Origin: an uncultured Butyrivibrio sp.
GTDB taxonomy: Bacteria > Bacillota > Clostridia > Lachnospirales > Lachnospiraceae
Length of the DNA stretch: 64,000 nt
NCBI GenBank assembly: GCA_947167765.1
Contig: CAMVJI010000003.1
Span: 1-64,000, forward strand
Reading direction: 5' to 3'
A model generated the notes under the pieces. It saw only the letters and a program-made list of their open reading frames with translations, searched no databases and had not been told where the DNA came from. This document shows positions 48,615 through 58,525 of this stretch, one piece after another (position 1 is the first letter of the stretch; each line of letters starts with the position of its first letter). Made by a program: the position numbers and the translations under genes.

Positions 48615-49913
48615 CTATACCTCTATGGTCTGCTCCCACACCTTGCCAGTAGCCGGGAACAGTTCTCCAAAGCCCTTGTCTGTCACCTTGACGTTAACTT
48701 CATTTACACTACTCATGCTCATGGATATATGGAGTCTCGTGGTGCCTGCAGGTCTTTTCACCAGGCCGTCCAGATAGAGCTGAACAACCTTGGGGCGACC
48801 GCCAGTAAGTGGCGTAACCTCGATATTAAGTATGCCGCTTGGGTCCATGATGATATCAAGGCTTGTCTCAGCCTCGTACCAGTTGACACCTGCATCCAAA
48901 AGTGCGTGATAAACCTCAGTTCCACACTTTAAAAGTTTCATTCCCAGGTTTGCCTTAAGCTTGTCCTCCCCAAGAAATACAAACCTGCTGCCGTTTCCTG
49001 TGGGAGCCACCCTCTCTCTTGCTGCGATGCTGGCACCCTTACTAAATAAGTTGTTTCCCTGGAACACACGCCTTGTTCTGCACAAAAACTCAAGGGACCT
49101 CTTGGTCCACTTCTCATGGAAGCCATCTCCCAGAAGGAATACTGTTGAGATTATCTTTTCCTCGCAGACCTTCTGCATGATGGTCAGAAATTCATCATCA
49201 AGTCTCTCACAGGTCTTGTGGAAAAGAGCTGCATCCTTAGGAAAACCAGTAGGAAGCATAAGGTCATCAAAATTCTCAACATCTATTGTAGCAACCACAG
49301 GCTTGGTGTTGGTGTTAAGTGTCATCTTAAACACAGAGAGTTCTTCCAGGTCATAGTCACAGGCAAGGACTGTATGACGGGCCAGGTCATCGGGCTGATA
49401 GAGCATGTAGTTATAAAAGCTCTCCTCGTGGCTCTGATAAAAGATATTTGAGGTCTTAAGCTCAAGAGCCGCTGTCACAGCGTTAAGTACCTGCACCATG
49501 CGATGATCAAGGCTTTTTGTGGTAAACATTATGGCGTCCACGTTGTCCATGGAAACCTCAAGTGACAGAAGGGATAAGCTTCTTTTCACAAAAAGTGTAA
49601 GAAGCGCTATGGGGTCATACTCTGACTCCCCCACAACTACAGGCTTGCCTTCCTTGGCGGCAGCAATAAGGCCGTCCACCTTGGTACCATCGCCGTCCTC
49701 AATGTGTCTTACAGCTTCCTTGCCGTAAAACCACTGGTTGACGTCCTTTCTTTTACACAGGACAGTAGGGATATTATAAAGTTCGCTCCCTGCCAGAACT
49801 GACAGAGTTTCAGGCATATCTGCATCTGACGCCAGGTAGCTGATCTGAGATACCTTTTCACCCAGATCATACCCCAGGACAAATCGCCTTGAGTCAGAAT
49901 TACCAAAAAGCAT
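48615..49913 (-). CDS. Actin/Hsp70-like protein (DUF5716 type)
   Basis: This 432-residue protein resembles the actin/Hsp70 ATPase fold: phosphate-1-like RRFVLGYDLGEKVSQISYL, phosphate-2-like HTVLACDYDLEELSVFKM and adenosine-like ISTVFLLGDGFHEKWTKRSLEFL. It corresponds to the DUF5716 proteins found in Lachnospiraceae (from memory). ATP binding is plausible, but key residues differ from Hsp70, for example the first motif has GYDLGEK rather than GIDLGTT. It sits between the giant DUF5717-type protein and the TPR protein, with gaps of 4-6 bases. It may be a cytoskeletal or envelope-linked ATPase. Confidence 0.7.
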   Translation of the reverse strand: MLFGNSDSRRFVLGYDLGEKVSQISYLASDADMPETLSVLAGSELYNIPTVLCKRKDVNQWFYGKEAVRHIEDGDGTKVDGLIAAAKEGKPVVVGESEYDPIALLTLFVKRSLSLLSLEVSMDNVDAIMFTTKSLDHRMVQVLNAVTAALELKTSNIFYQSHEESFYNYMLYQPDDLARHTVLACDYDLEELSVFKMTLNTNTKPVVATIDVENFDDLMLPTGFPKDAALFHKTCERLDDEFLTIMQKVCEEKIISTVFLLGDGFHEKWTKRSLEFLCRTRRVFQGNNLFSKGASIAARERVAPTGNGSRFVFLGEDKLKANLGMKLLKCGTEVYHALLDAGVNWYEAETSLDIIMDPSGILNIEVTPLTGGRPKVVQLYLDGLVKRPAGTTRLHISMSMSSVNEVNVKVTDKGFGELFPATGKVWEQTIEV

Positions 49914-49919
49914 TGTCTA

Positions 49920-52900
49920 TCATCCTTCCTTGCTATCTTCCGTATCCATCTCGGAAAAGAGCTTGTCGCAAATAAACTTTTTCTTGTAGTACTCGCCAAT
50001 AAGGTTGTCCACTGTATCGTAGTCCTGCAGCGTCTCACCGATCATGATGTCGTTGATAAGGCTAAACCTTCCAGGGAGCTGTCCTCCGATGATGTCACTC
50101 TTTTGAATGGTTCCACTCTCAGTAAGGATCTCCTCCTCTCCGTTTTGCTCGGTGATGTAATACTGCATCTGCTCGCCAAAGAACAGGACAAAATCTGAAA
50201 CGTAGATGCCGTCGTACATCTGGCGCATAGTAACCACCTTGTACTCGTTGCCATCGTCGTTATCAAGTCTGTAGTGCACCTTGCAGTTTGCATCTGGGCG
50301 GGTCCTGTACTCCAGCATAGTCTTGTCTATAAACTGCACCATATCTGGCAGGATACCAGAGTATTCCTGGAAGAAAGAAAAGTACACGTCCTTGGAAAGC
50401 AGGCGGCGAAGGAATCTTGCTGCAACCTCCTCGTTGACCTCTTCTTCCGATTTCCTGTCTGTAGCATAGTAGCGCAGGTATGCAAGCTCGCACACCTCAG
50501 AAAGTGGCATGTTTTCAAGGGAGAGCTTCTCGATCCTGTCAAAGACAAACCTGTCTGTCACTGTTCCCTTTACAAAGCTGTCATAGGCGCTCTGGGACAG
50601 GAAGGCCATCTCAACATCAGCTACTCCGCCGCTCTTTACATAGTTTTTGAAGACTTCCATCTTCTCACCAATATAGGAGCCACTGTAAAGCCCCTGAATG
50701 ATGATTCTCTCTGAAAGAGCATAGGTATCAAGGCCAAAGGACTCTGCTGCCCTCCAGATATCCCTCATTTCCTTAAGGGTTCCGTTGTAGTGGGCAATGA
50801 GGAAATTAAGAAGCTGCTCGTCATACTTGCCTGATCTGAAGGCATAACCTGCTATCTCAAGCTCTTTTTCCCCTGGCTCCAAAGTGCCCTTATCAAGAAG
50901 GCGCACGCATAGCTTAAGTATCACCCTTGCATCTATTGAAAAGCATCCAAAGGTCTTGACCCACTCCATGGCCTTGTCATAAAGACCTGCCATTACCATG
51001 ATCTCTAAGACCTCTGCCCTCTTCTGGCTGTCAAGGTCCGTAGGATCTATGTTTATAAGGTACTCAGAAAGCTGCCTTGTGAAATCGTTGTCGTAGTAGT
51101 ACCTGATAAGATTTCCTGATATCTCGTTCCTGAAGCTCTTTCTTACAAGTTCAGAAGCCGCAAGATCTCTGTACCTGCCCACATTGTCCATGTCGATGGT
51201 GTAGGCGTTCTTTCCAAGATCACACAAAAACAGATCCAGGTTCTCTTTTCCCTTCTGGATATAAGGGATCGCGTAGGAAGCAAGCTTCCCCGGAAGCATC
51301 AGCTTGGTGTTGGTGTAAGGGATACTTCCAGCATACCTGTTGTCATCGTGGTCTGTTAAAAGAACTGTGTAATCACTGCCATACAGTGGCACGTAGCAGA
51401 CTCCGTCGATGACAGGGAACCTCATGGCACCCTCGCACTTATCGTACACAACGCAGACGCCGTTTATCCTTGGGTCAGAAACCCTGATCTCTGAGGTGTA
51501 AAGAACTGACAAAACCTTGGAGGCATTGGCAGCATCAACCATCTGCCTTGTGAGCATGTTCTTGTAAAGATAGCCAAGGTCCTTGGTAACCCTGCCCTTA
51601 TCAAGCTGGGCCATAAGGAACTTCTCTATCTGTGGAACATAGGAATCATAGAGCTCAGGATATTCCTCCCTGTGCTCATGGATGTATCTGTAAAGGATTG
51701 CATTTTTGTCGTATTCAAGATCGCTCTGGTATGAAAAATACATAAGGACCATCTTGTTGATGTCGCAGGGCAAAAGCCCGTTTTCATCGGTGTAGATGCT
51801 CATCATGTAGTACTCATAGAGTCTTGTTATTCGAAGCTCGCTCTCAACGCCCTTCTGGTACCACTCAAAGGCAAAAGGCGCTGTCTTGCCGCTCTTGATA
51901 AGAAGAGATACGATCGCCTCAAGTACATCGCTGTTCTCCCTTATCTCATAGCAGGCCTTTAAGATCCTAAAGAGCCTCATGTCAAAATTTCTCACTCTCA
52001 TGGACAGATATACTATCTGGTCTATGAGGTTAAGAGATATAATCTGCTTTTTAGCTCCGTACTCAAGGACAAAAAGCTCATAATTATCAAGATGTGTAAG
52101 TATTGAAGGCGAATCATTTAAAAGATTCATTGCCTCAAGATACAGGATCGGACTCCTGCAGCCATAGGAGAACTGCTCTTCAAGCATCATCCACTTTCTG
52201 GGCGTACTTGAGGTATATTCCTCTGAGATATATAAAAGAAGCCAGGCTATTCGCCAGTTATCAGGATTTCGCCTGAATATCCCTTCAAGCCTCTCAGATA
52301 TGTCATTGATGTAGGCGTCCTCTCTGCTGCAAAGTGTAGACAGGTACAAATAGTAGCTGTAAAGAGTATCACCATCGGTATCCAGGGCCTCTTTTTCCGC
52401 CTGATCAAGGATCCATTTGCCCTCATTGACCCTGCCTGCTGTTATGTAGTACTGGGCGGTATAGAGCCTTACTTCCAGGTTCTTGTCGTCAATGGCGTTC
52501 ATCTTGGAGATGATCTTACCTGTTTCAGAAAGCCACGCCCTTGAAGTTATCTTCTTGCAGCTGAAGTTCTCATAGACTCTTACAAGGTCTACTGTGAGTC
52601 TCTTCATCTCCTGGTAGTCCCCTGTCAGGTGATTATCAGATAAGTGAACTGCCACTGTTACAGGGAATATGACCTCTGTAAAGTTATTGTAGAAGCGGAT
52701 ACGGCCGTAGTTGTTGCCCTCGTGAAGCTTCTCATAAATAAGGTGCATCTTGACCCTGGCTGTTGCACCAGTAAAGTCATCCTCTCCGATCTCATATCTG
52801 TCGAGACTTATAAAATCACCATCAACATCCGCAAACAGGTGGGTATAGCCCCATCCGTTCTTGGTTATGATAATGCCATGGTCCCCATTTAGACCAGTGA

Positions 52901-53510
52901 AATCTATCTGCAGGGATTCCTGGTCGATAACGAAAGATACAGGCTGTTTCTTGTTGATGGAGATAAGGAACTCCTCAACATTCTGCTCGTTGTCAGGATT
53001 CTCAGAAAGGCCCCTGTAGAGGCTCTCGTACTGGGAATCATTGCCCTTAAGTACTGATATGAAGTCAGCAGAATAAAAGAGGTTTACCGCCTCATCCCAA
53101 TCTGTCTTGGCTAAATTTGCAAAATGAAATAGATTTTTGATATCACCAAGGCTACTTGCAACAACCTGCGACCTTACAGTGACAACGAAGGGAAGAACAT
53201 ACTCTCCCTGATTAGATATTATGCGAAAATCTCCCTTAAGGACATCACCATGTGACATTCCAAGGGCATTAAATCTGTAGGATACTTCATAAGGAGAACC
53301 CGAAACCTCTGGCGTAATGACCTCCATCCTAAGATCTGATGAAGTCACCTTGCCCTCTAAAAGAGCATTCTCAGGTCCAAAAATCGTAAAAGAGCCAGTA
53401 GCTGCCTCACCGGGGCCGAGACCTATCTCTATACGGGCAGTAGAAAAATCCAAATTTCTCTGCGTATAAACATATTTTCCCTGTAGAAGCTGATCTATAA
53501 TCTCTCTCAC
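49920..53510 (-). CDS. Giant DUF5717-like protein of about 1196 residues
   Basis: This very large soluble protein has two parts. An N-terminal beta-rich section (about 1-320: TARIEIGLGPGEAATGSFTIFG and HLIYEKLHEGNNYGRIRFYNN) resembles immunoglobulin-like strands. A long alpha-repeat body of about 750 residues follows (WILDQAEKEALDTDGDTLYSYYLYL and similar). It ends with a beta-rich section (KVHYRLDNDDGNEYKVVTMRQMYDG). It matches my memory of DUF5717 proteins of Lachnospiraceae. The track starts it at a TTG; GGGGTG before a GTG at 53510 is a better start. It is the first gene of the four-gene operon. No function is known. Confidence 0.7.
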   Translation of the reverse strand: MREIIDQLLQGKYVYTQRNLDFSTARIEIGLGPGEAATGSFTIFGPENALLEGKVTSSDLRMEVITPEVSGSPYEVSYRFNALGMSHGDVLKGDFRIISNQGEYVLPFVVTVRSQVVASSLGDIKNLFHFANLAKTDWDEAVNLFYSADFISVLKGNDSQYESLYRGLSENPDNEQNVEEFLISINKKQPVSFVIDQESLQIDFTGLNGDHGIIITKNGWGYTHLFADVDGDFISLDRYEIGEDDFTGATARVKMHLIYEKLHEGNNYGRIRFYNNFTEVIFPVTVAVHLSDNHLTGDYQEMKRLTVDLVRVYENFSCKKITSRAWLSETGKIISKMNAIDDKNLEVRLYTAQYYITAGRVNEGKWILDQAEKEALDTDGDTLYSYYLYLSTLCSREDAYINDISERLEGIFRRNPDNWRIAWLLLYISEEYTSSTPRKWMMLEEQFSYGCRSPILYLEAMNLLNDSPSILTHLDNYELFVLEYGAKKQIISLNLIDQIVYLSMRVRNFDMRLFRILKACYEIRENSDVLEAIVSLLIKSGKTAPFAFEWYQKGVESELRITRLYEYYMMSIYTDENGLLPCDINKMVLMYFSYQSDLEYDKNAILYRYIHEHREEYPELYDSYVPQIEKFLMAQLDKGRVTKDLGYLYKNMLTRQMVDAANASKVLSVLYTSEIRVSDPRINGVCVVYDKCEGAMRFPVIDGVCYVPLYGSDYTVLLTDHDDNRYAGSIPYTNTKLMLPGKLASYAIPYIQKGKENLDLFLCDLGKNAYTIDMDNVGRYRDLAASELVRKSFRNEISGNLIRYYYDNDFTRQLSEYLINIDPTDLDSQKRAEVLEIMVMAGLYDKAMEWVKTFGCFSIDARVILKLCVRLLDKGTLEPGEKELEIAGYAFRSGKYDEQLLNFLIAHYNGTLKEMRDIWRAAESFGLDTYALSERIIIQGLYSGSYIGEKMEVFKNYVKSGGVADVEMAFLSQSAYDSFVKGTVTDRFVFDRIEKLSLENMPLSEVCELAYLRYYATDRKSEEEVNEEVAARFLRRLLSKDVYFSFFQEYSGILPDMVQFIDKTMLEYRTRPDANCKVHYRLDNDDGNEYKVVTMRQMYDGIYVSDFVLFFGEQMQYYITEQNGEEEILTESGTIQKSDIIGGQLPGRFSLINDIMIGETLQDYDTVDNLIGEYYKKKFICDKLFSEMDTEDSKEG

Positions 53511-53565
53511 AATACACCCCAAAAAACAATTAATCTACAATATTATACCACACAATGGCATCTCA

Positions 53566-54774
53566 TTATAGTCTCAGGGCGTCGATTGGTTTCATGAGGG
53601 CTGCTTTTCGGGCTGGGTAGATTCCAAAGAACAGGCCGATAAGGATTGAAAATAGGGCTGCACCCAAAACTGATGAGGGTGTGATGATGACGTCGAAGCC
53701 TATTGCGGAGCAGATGATAAAAGCCAGGATGATTCCCAGAATGATACCAACTATTCCTCCAAGAAGTGTAAGGATGGCTGATTCAGCAAGGAACTGGGTC
53801 AGGATAGCTCCAGTGCTGGCTCCGATGGACTTTCTTATACCTATCTCTCTGGTCCTTTCTGTTACTGATACCAACATAATGTTCATAACACCGATGCCAC
53901 CAACGATCAGGGATATTACTGATACAAGTAAAAGGAAATCCTGAGCATAGCCAAGGATCTTATCAAGCTGATCAGAAAAGTCTGCCATACTGTAACCGGA
54001 AAGAGCTGTGGTACCACGAAGACCGTGTTTGTTGGTCAGGATCTCTTTTGCCTTGGTAACAGATTCATTCAATGTGGACTGATCATCAAAGAGGATGAGC
54101 TGAGTAAACTCGTCGGTCTTGATATCAAAGTCAGCACCCATGGCGGTGTAAGGAACCTCTATCTGAGCGAAGTAATCCTGGCCTTCCATAATGAACTGAT
54201 ACATATCGTTCATGTGGTCACGAAGACCAACTACAGTGTAGGTTGCAGTCTTGCCATTGGCGGTAATGTCAACCTCTCTGCCCACAGCATCCTCAGTTCC
54301 AAAGATCTTTTTTGCATCATCAAGGAGCATTACGCATACCCTTGAACCTGTCTCTACCTGCTGGGAAGTGAAGTAACTTCCCTTAACTATTCCATTGCTG
54401 AAAGCGTACTCAAAAGCCTGGGTTCCGCCGTTTATATAGCACTCAAAGGTTTCCTTCCTGCCTTTGACCTTGGCGTAGCTCTCTATGTTTGGGGACATTC
54501 CCTTGATATCAGGAAGATACTCCTGTACAAGATCTATGTCGTCCTGGTTAAAGCGTTCAGAGGTCTTACTTGTATCCACGATAAATATGCCGTAGTTACC
54601 TGCAAGGTCGTTAAGTGAGTTGGTAACGTATGCACTCATTCCGTTACCAAGAGCCACAACCGCGATAACCGCAGCAATTCCTATAACTATTCCAAGCATG
54701 GTCATGGCTGTTCTGTAGCCATTACCAATGATCTGTTTGATTGCGCTTTTTAAATACTCGCCGAATTTTCCCAT
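53566..54774 (-). CDS. MacB-like ABC transporter permease
   Basis: This 402-residue permease of the MacB/FtsX type has four membrane helices. One is at the N-terminus (MTMLGIVIGIAAVIAVVALGNGM), then a large extracytoplasmic domain, then three at the C-terminus (DFLLLVSVISLIVGGIGVMNIMLVSVTERTREIGIRKSIGAS, ILTLLGGIVGIILGIILAFII and VLGAALFSILIGLFFGIYPARKAALMKPIDALRL). These are the textbook motifs of the family. It is the third gene of ATPase-adaptor-permease, following the adaptor by 1 base. It probably exports a peptide or toxic compound; the substrate is unknown. Confidence 0.93.
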   Translation of the reverse strand: MGKFGEYLKSAIKQIIGNGYRTAMTMLGIVIGIAAVIAVVALGNGMSAYVTNSLNDLAGNYGIFIVDTSKTSERFNQDDIDLVQEYLPDIKGMSPNIESYAKVKGRKETFECYINGGTQAFEYAFSNGIVKGSYFTSQQVETGSRVCVMLLDDAKKIFGTEDAVGREVDITANGKTATYTVVGLRDHMNDMYQFIMEGQDYFAQIEVPYTAMGADFDIKTDEFTQLILFDDQSTLNESVTKAKEILTNKHGLRGTTALSGYSMADFSDQLDKILGYAQDFLLLVSVISLIVGGIGVMNIMLVSVTERTREIGIRKSIGASTGAILTQFLAESAILTLLGGIVGIILGIILAFIICSAIGFDVIITPSSVLGAALFSILIGLFFGIYPARKAALMKPIDALRL

Positions 54775-54775
54775 T

Positions 54776-56431
54776 TTACTGTGCCGCTACTACTGCCATT
54801 CCCTCTGTAAGGAGAGATACATCTGAAGAAATAACCTGGTCTCCAACTGAAAGACCTTCTGTGATCTGCGCATCCGTGCTGGTTGAGATACCGATTGTAA
54901 CGTCTTTTCTTGTTACAACGCCGTTCTCAAGAACATATACGAAATCTCCTGTAGAATCTGTCTGGATCAGCTCGTAAGGAAGAACTATTGTATCGTCAGC
55001 CTTCTGAGCATGGATCTTGTTGTTCGCTTCTACTCCGAGAATGATATCTGAATCAGGATTGGTAACTTTGATGGTGGTTGCTACTACTGCAACGCCGTTG
55101 GCATTCTTGGTTGCAGTACCTGAAACCTTGGTAACCTCTCCCTGATACTGTTTGCCGTTAATTGTGATATCTACCTTCTCACCAACTGAAACCTTTGGAA
55201 GGTCACTCTTGGACACTGAGATAGAAACCTGTACATCGTCAAGGTTTGCTATAGTAAAGAGCTGTGAGCCATTTGCAACTGTTGCTCCCTCAACAACTGT
55301 AGCGGGCATTGCTGTGATAACGCCGTTAAAATCAGCCTTGATTCCTTCCTTGGCTGCCTCGATCTTAGAAAGAGTATCTTCCTGGGTAAGCTCTGTAGCT
55401 TCCATAGAAGCCTTGGATGCTGAAGCTGAACCGGGATTTACCTGAGCAGCCTTGGCACTTGAAAGATGAGCCTGCTCTTCCTTGAGGGCAGTTATCTGAT
55501 TGTTCCAAGCCTGAATCTGTGGGTCATTCTGGATTGCATAGGAAACATCTGAAATAGAATCCTGTACTGCAAGGGCCATCTGCTTGTTGGACTCTGTAGG
55601 TGTTGTATACGCTCCGTCTTCCTTGGTGTCCTGGGTATTTCTGTAAATATAATCATCATTGCCGTCTTCAAAAAGCTGCTCCTGGCTGTCAGATATACCG
55701 TTCTGGTTAATATCTCTTGCCACCTTCTGAAGATCAGTAAGTGTCTGATTCATACGGCTTGTCTTTTCAGTGATCTGCCTGCTGATAGAATCAATCTCTG
55801 CTGTTATAGCATCTATTCTGTCGTTGATCTGCTGAGCAGTCATGCCCTCAGCGTACTTTCTGTCAGCTGCTCCTGTCGGACTGAAAAGTGCGCTGTAATT
55901 GCCCTTTGCCTGCTGAATTGCAAGTTCTGCGCTCTTCTGCTGAATATCAAGATTTTCTGCATCATAGGTACAAAGCACATCGCCAGCCTTAACCTTATCT
56001 CCAACCTTGACGTTAACTGTATCAAGGGGAGCAGTTATCTCTGTAAAGTAGTTCTTGTTCTCAGCACTCTCAACAGTACCTGAGATTGAAAGGATATTCT
56101 CAATGTTTCCAAGTGCAACTTCATGAGTCTCAACTGTTACAATTGAATTCTTGCTGGCATTGATCCTGCCAATGATAAATCCGATAACTCCAAGAGCTAA
56201 TATTCCAAAAAGAATATATCTCTTCTTGAACTTCCTTTTCTTCTTTTTTGTTGAATCTGAAAGATCAACACTGTCGTCCTCGTCGTAGATTTCTACAGAC
56301 GCTCCGGTTGTCTCTTTGATCACATTCTGATCAGAAGCAATATTTGCTGTGGCAGTATCTTTTGACTCAGCTTCTTTAGTATCTACAGCTGTATCTACTA
56401 CCTTCTCCTCTAAGTTCTTATTCTCTTCCAT
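54776..56431 (-). CDS. MacA/HlyD-like periplasmic-adaptor-type subunit
   Basis: This protein of about 551 residues has an acidic cytosolic N-terminus (VVDTAVDTKEAESKDTA) and a lysine-rich patch (KKKKRKFKKR). A membrane helix follows (YILFGILALGVIGFIIG), then an adaptor fold: lipoyl-like EVALGNIENILSISGTVES, a coiled coil (INDRIDAITAEIDSISRQI) and barrel strands (GDFVYVLENGVVTRKDVTIG). In a Gram-positive-type cell it acts outside the membrane with the MacB permease. GGAGG before the ATG at 56431 decides the start. The coiled-coil section is longer than in MacA and includes a Gln/Asn-rich stretch (DINQNGISDSQEQLFEDGND). A 67-base gap separates it from the ATPase gene. Confidence 0.88.
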   Translation of the reverse strand: MEENKNLEEKVVDTAVDTKEAESKDTATANIASDQNVIKETTGASVEIYDEDDSVDLSDSTKKKKRKFKKRYILFGILALGVIGFIIGRINASKNSIVTVETHEVALGNIENILSISGTVESAENKNYFTEITAPLDTVNVKVGDKVKAGDVLCTYDAENLDIQQKSAELAIQQAKGNYSALFSPTGAADRKYAEGMTAQQINDRIDAITAEIDSISRQITEKTSRMNQTLTDLQKVARDINQNGISDSQEQLFEDGNDDYIYRNTQDTKEDGAYTTPTESNKQMALAVQDSISDVSYAIQNDPQIQAWNNQITALKEEQAHLSSAKAAQVNPGSASASKASMEATELTQEDTLSKIEAAKEGIKADFNGVITAMPATVVEGATVANGSQLFTIANLDDVQVSISVSKSDLPKVSVGEKVDITINGKQYQGEVTKVSGTATKNANGVAVVATTIKVTNPDSDIILGVEANNKIHAQKADDTIVLPYELIQTDSTGDFVYVLENGVVTRKDVTIGISTSTDAQITEGLSVGDQVISSDVSLLTEGMAVVAAQ

Positions 56432-56498
56432 AACATCCTCCATACTTCAATGCCTATCCTCTCAGGACGTGTAAGGAGCCATGGGCCCTTACCCCCCT

Positions 56499-57203
56499 TT
56501 AAATCTCATCTTTATAATCGGGGTTCATAATGTCGCTGGTTATCTTTCCATCTGATATAGTAATGATCCTCTTGGCCTGTGCTGCAATGCCAGGATCGTG
56601 GGTGATTATGATCACAGTTCTGCCCTCAAAGTAGAGCCTTTTGATGATCCTGATGATCTCTTTTGTAGATGCAGTATCCAGGTTACCTGTGGGCTCATCT
56701 GCCAAAAGTATTGGCGGAGCCTGGGCTATAGCCCTTGCTATGGCAACTCTCTGCTGCTGACCTCCGGACATCTCGTTGGGTTTGTGGGTCTTACGTTTTT
56801 CAAGACCAACGCTGTTAAGAGCGGCATTTGCCAGCCTCTCCCTCTCCTTTTTGCCAACTCCTCTATATATAAGAGGAAGCTCAACATTCTCAAGAGCTGT
56901 CAGTGACGGTATTAAGTTAAAGCCCTGGAAAATAAAGCCAATTTCTCTGTTTCTGACTTCAGACTGCTCGTCATCTGTCATATGTGATACGTCCTGTCCG
57001 TGCAGATAATACTTGCCAGAGGTTGGCGTATCAAGACAGCCAAGCATATTCATAAGAGTAGACTTACCGGAACCAGACTGTCCGATAATTGCTACGAATT
57101 CCCCTTCTCCGATGGTCAGAGAAACATGATTAAGGGCTCTGACCTCGTTTTCCCCAGGATTGTAGATCTTGCTTACATCCTTGATTTCTACCAGTTTTTT
57201 CAT
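56499..57203 (-). CDS. ABC transporter ATPase of the MacB/LolD class
   Basis: This protein of about 234 residues carries all ATPase motifs: Walker A IIGQSGSGKSTLMNMLG, Q-loop GFIFQGFNLIPSL, signature MSGGQQQRVAIARAIA, and Walker B ILLADEPTGNLD followed by IIIITHD. The class markers IGFIFQGFNL and ADEPTGNLD place it with MacB/LolD exporters. GAGG lies before the ATG at 57203, which gives the usual N-terminus MKKLVEIKDVSKIY. It energises the permease and adaptor encoded directly downstream. Confidence 0.95.
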   Translation of the reverse strand: MKKLVEIKDVSKIYNPGENEVRALNHVSLTIGEGEFVAIIGQSGSGKSTLMNMLGCLDTPTSGKYYLHGQDVSHMTDDEQSEVRNREIGFIFQGFNLIPSLTALENVELPLIYRGVGKKERERLANAALNSVGLEKRKTHKPNEMSGGQQQRVAIARAIAQAPPILLADEPTGNLDTASTKEIIRIIKRLYFEGRTVIIITHDPGIAAQAKRIITISDGKITSDIMNPDYKDEI

Positions 57204-57304
57204 AACATTCCTCAAAATAGCATATTACCAAATACATTGCACACAACTTCCCTATATTCTATGCTATTTTATATATAAAATCAAAGAAACTTTTTGTGAA
57301 CTGC

Positions 57305-58525
57305 TCAGGACAGTTCCCAAAAATCATCAAACACCATGGAAACTTCCTGTATATCGCCAAGTTCTTTGACTGTCATGTCGCTTTCTCTGTCCTGAAAAAC
57401 AATTTTTCCACCTGTTTCCGAAAGATGGGTCACAGCTAAGGTGACCTTAGGCCTGTAGCTTAGCTGCTTAAGGTCTGATATTACAGGATCAATAAAGTCA
57501 TATACTGAAGCGTGCGGCGCATATCTAAAGGCCCCCTGCCATGTATTGGTCACATTGGTGGTGTCAGCCCCCACATCTCCAAGCTCCTGCCTTTCGCACT
57601 CAAAGGAAAGTTCTCCCGCTCCGTGCCTTGTGACGTAGCTTCTTGTAACATACACCACCTCATCTATGGTAAGACCAAGACTGTCCAAAAACGCTCCCGG
57701 ATTGGTAAGTCCAGTCCTTGAACCTGTGACGTTTGGAGCATATTTTTCATTCTCTGCATCCAGTAGCAGCCCCTGTCCCGTTTCAAATATGACATTGTCG
57801 TACTTATTGAGAAAAGTTCTCACATCGCCTGATACTATTTCCACAAGCTCAGAATTTCTCTTCATTACAGCGGCCGCATTTCTAAGCACCACATTGTCCA
57901 GAATATCCTTAAGGTACTGGGAATCCCCAACACCACCAAAGATTTCCCCAATCCTTGGCCTGTAATAATAATTTCTTATATGTATAAGTTTCTCTGCCAG
58001 ATCTTCTACGCTTAAGGACTTAACCTCAGCCATGGTAAGGCCAAAGCCCTGCTTTACCCGAAGGAACGCCTCATAGATACCCATTCCGCAGCTGCCGTGG
58101 CGCTTATTTCCCCTTGAGGACTCAAGGGCCATGTTAAAGAGCACATCGCAGACCACTGTCACATTGGTGTCAGGAAGTGCGTATATCCTTGGAGCCTGCC
58201 CTGATACTTCCCGAAAAGAATCGTACTCATCCCTTAGTTTAAAAAGGTCCGGAAAAAAGGTATCTATCCACAAAGTGTCAGCACCACAAAAACTGCCAGA
58301 TCCGACCTCGTGAAAGATAAATCTCTTTTCATGTGGGCCTTCAAGTGGCAGTTTATCATCTTTGTCCGTATCGGAAGCTATGACTACGGTGTGACCTGAC
58401 TGAGCGCCGCCGTTGTGGCGGACTACAAGGCTCTTTCCAGGTCTTTCTGAGAGGATATGGGTTATGCGTCCCTTACCCTCATCACCGAAATTTTTACCAA
58501 TAACCACGAAAAATTTTGTGGGCAT
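57305..58525 (-). CDS. Divergent adenylosuccinate-synthetase-like enzyme
   Basis: This 406-residue protein resembles PurA but differs from the housekeeping enzyme. The P-loop FGDEGKGR keeps the catalytic Asp, and RHNGGAQSGHTVV keeps the catalytic His. RSYVTRHGAGELSFECE parallels the PurA TRVGxGPFPTEL region. The usual C-terminal guanine-binding TKLD is replaced by VTHLSETGG. PurA joins Asp to IMP with GTP; this enzyme may join another amino group donor or another nucleotide. It ends an operon with two NHLM-type exporters, a kinase-like protein and a VWA protein. Its ATG overlaps the VWA stop (TAATG). It is probably not the cell's purine enzyme. Confidence 0.7.
   Translation of the reverse strand: MPTKFFVVIGKNFGDEGKGRITHILSERPGKSLVVRHNGGAQSGHTVVIASDTDKDDKLPLEGPHEKRFIFHEVGSGSFCGADTLWIDTFFPDLFKLRDEYDSFREVSGQAPRIYALPDTNVTVVCDVLFNMALESSRGNKRHGSCGMGIYEAFLRVKQGFGLTMAEVKSLSVEDLAEKLIHIRNYYYRPRIGEIFGGVGDSQYLKDILDNVVLRNAAAVMKRNSELVEIVSGDVRTFLNKYDNVIFETGQGLLLDAENEKYAPNVTGSRTGLTNPGAFLDSLGLTIDEVVYVTRSYVTRHGAGELSFECERQELGDVGADTTNVTNTWQGAFRYAPHASVYDFIDPVISDLKQLSYRPKVTLAVTHLSETGGKIVFQDRESDMTVKELGDIQEVSMVFDDFWELS

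Noticed and set aside
57305-58525. Phage-type PurZ for 2-aminoadenine DNA
   Set aside because: The catalytic Asp in GDEGKG is retained and no other Z-genome gene is nearby. The neighbours are exporter and signalling genes.
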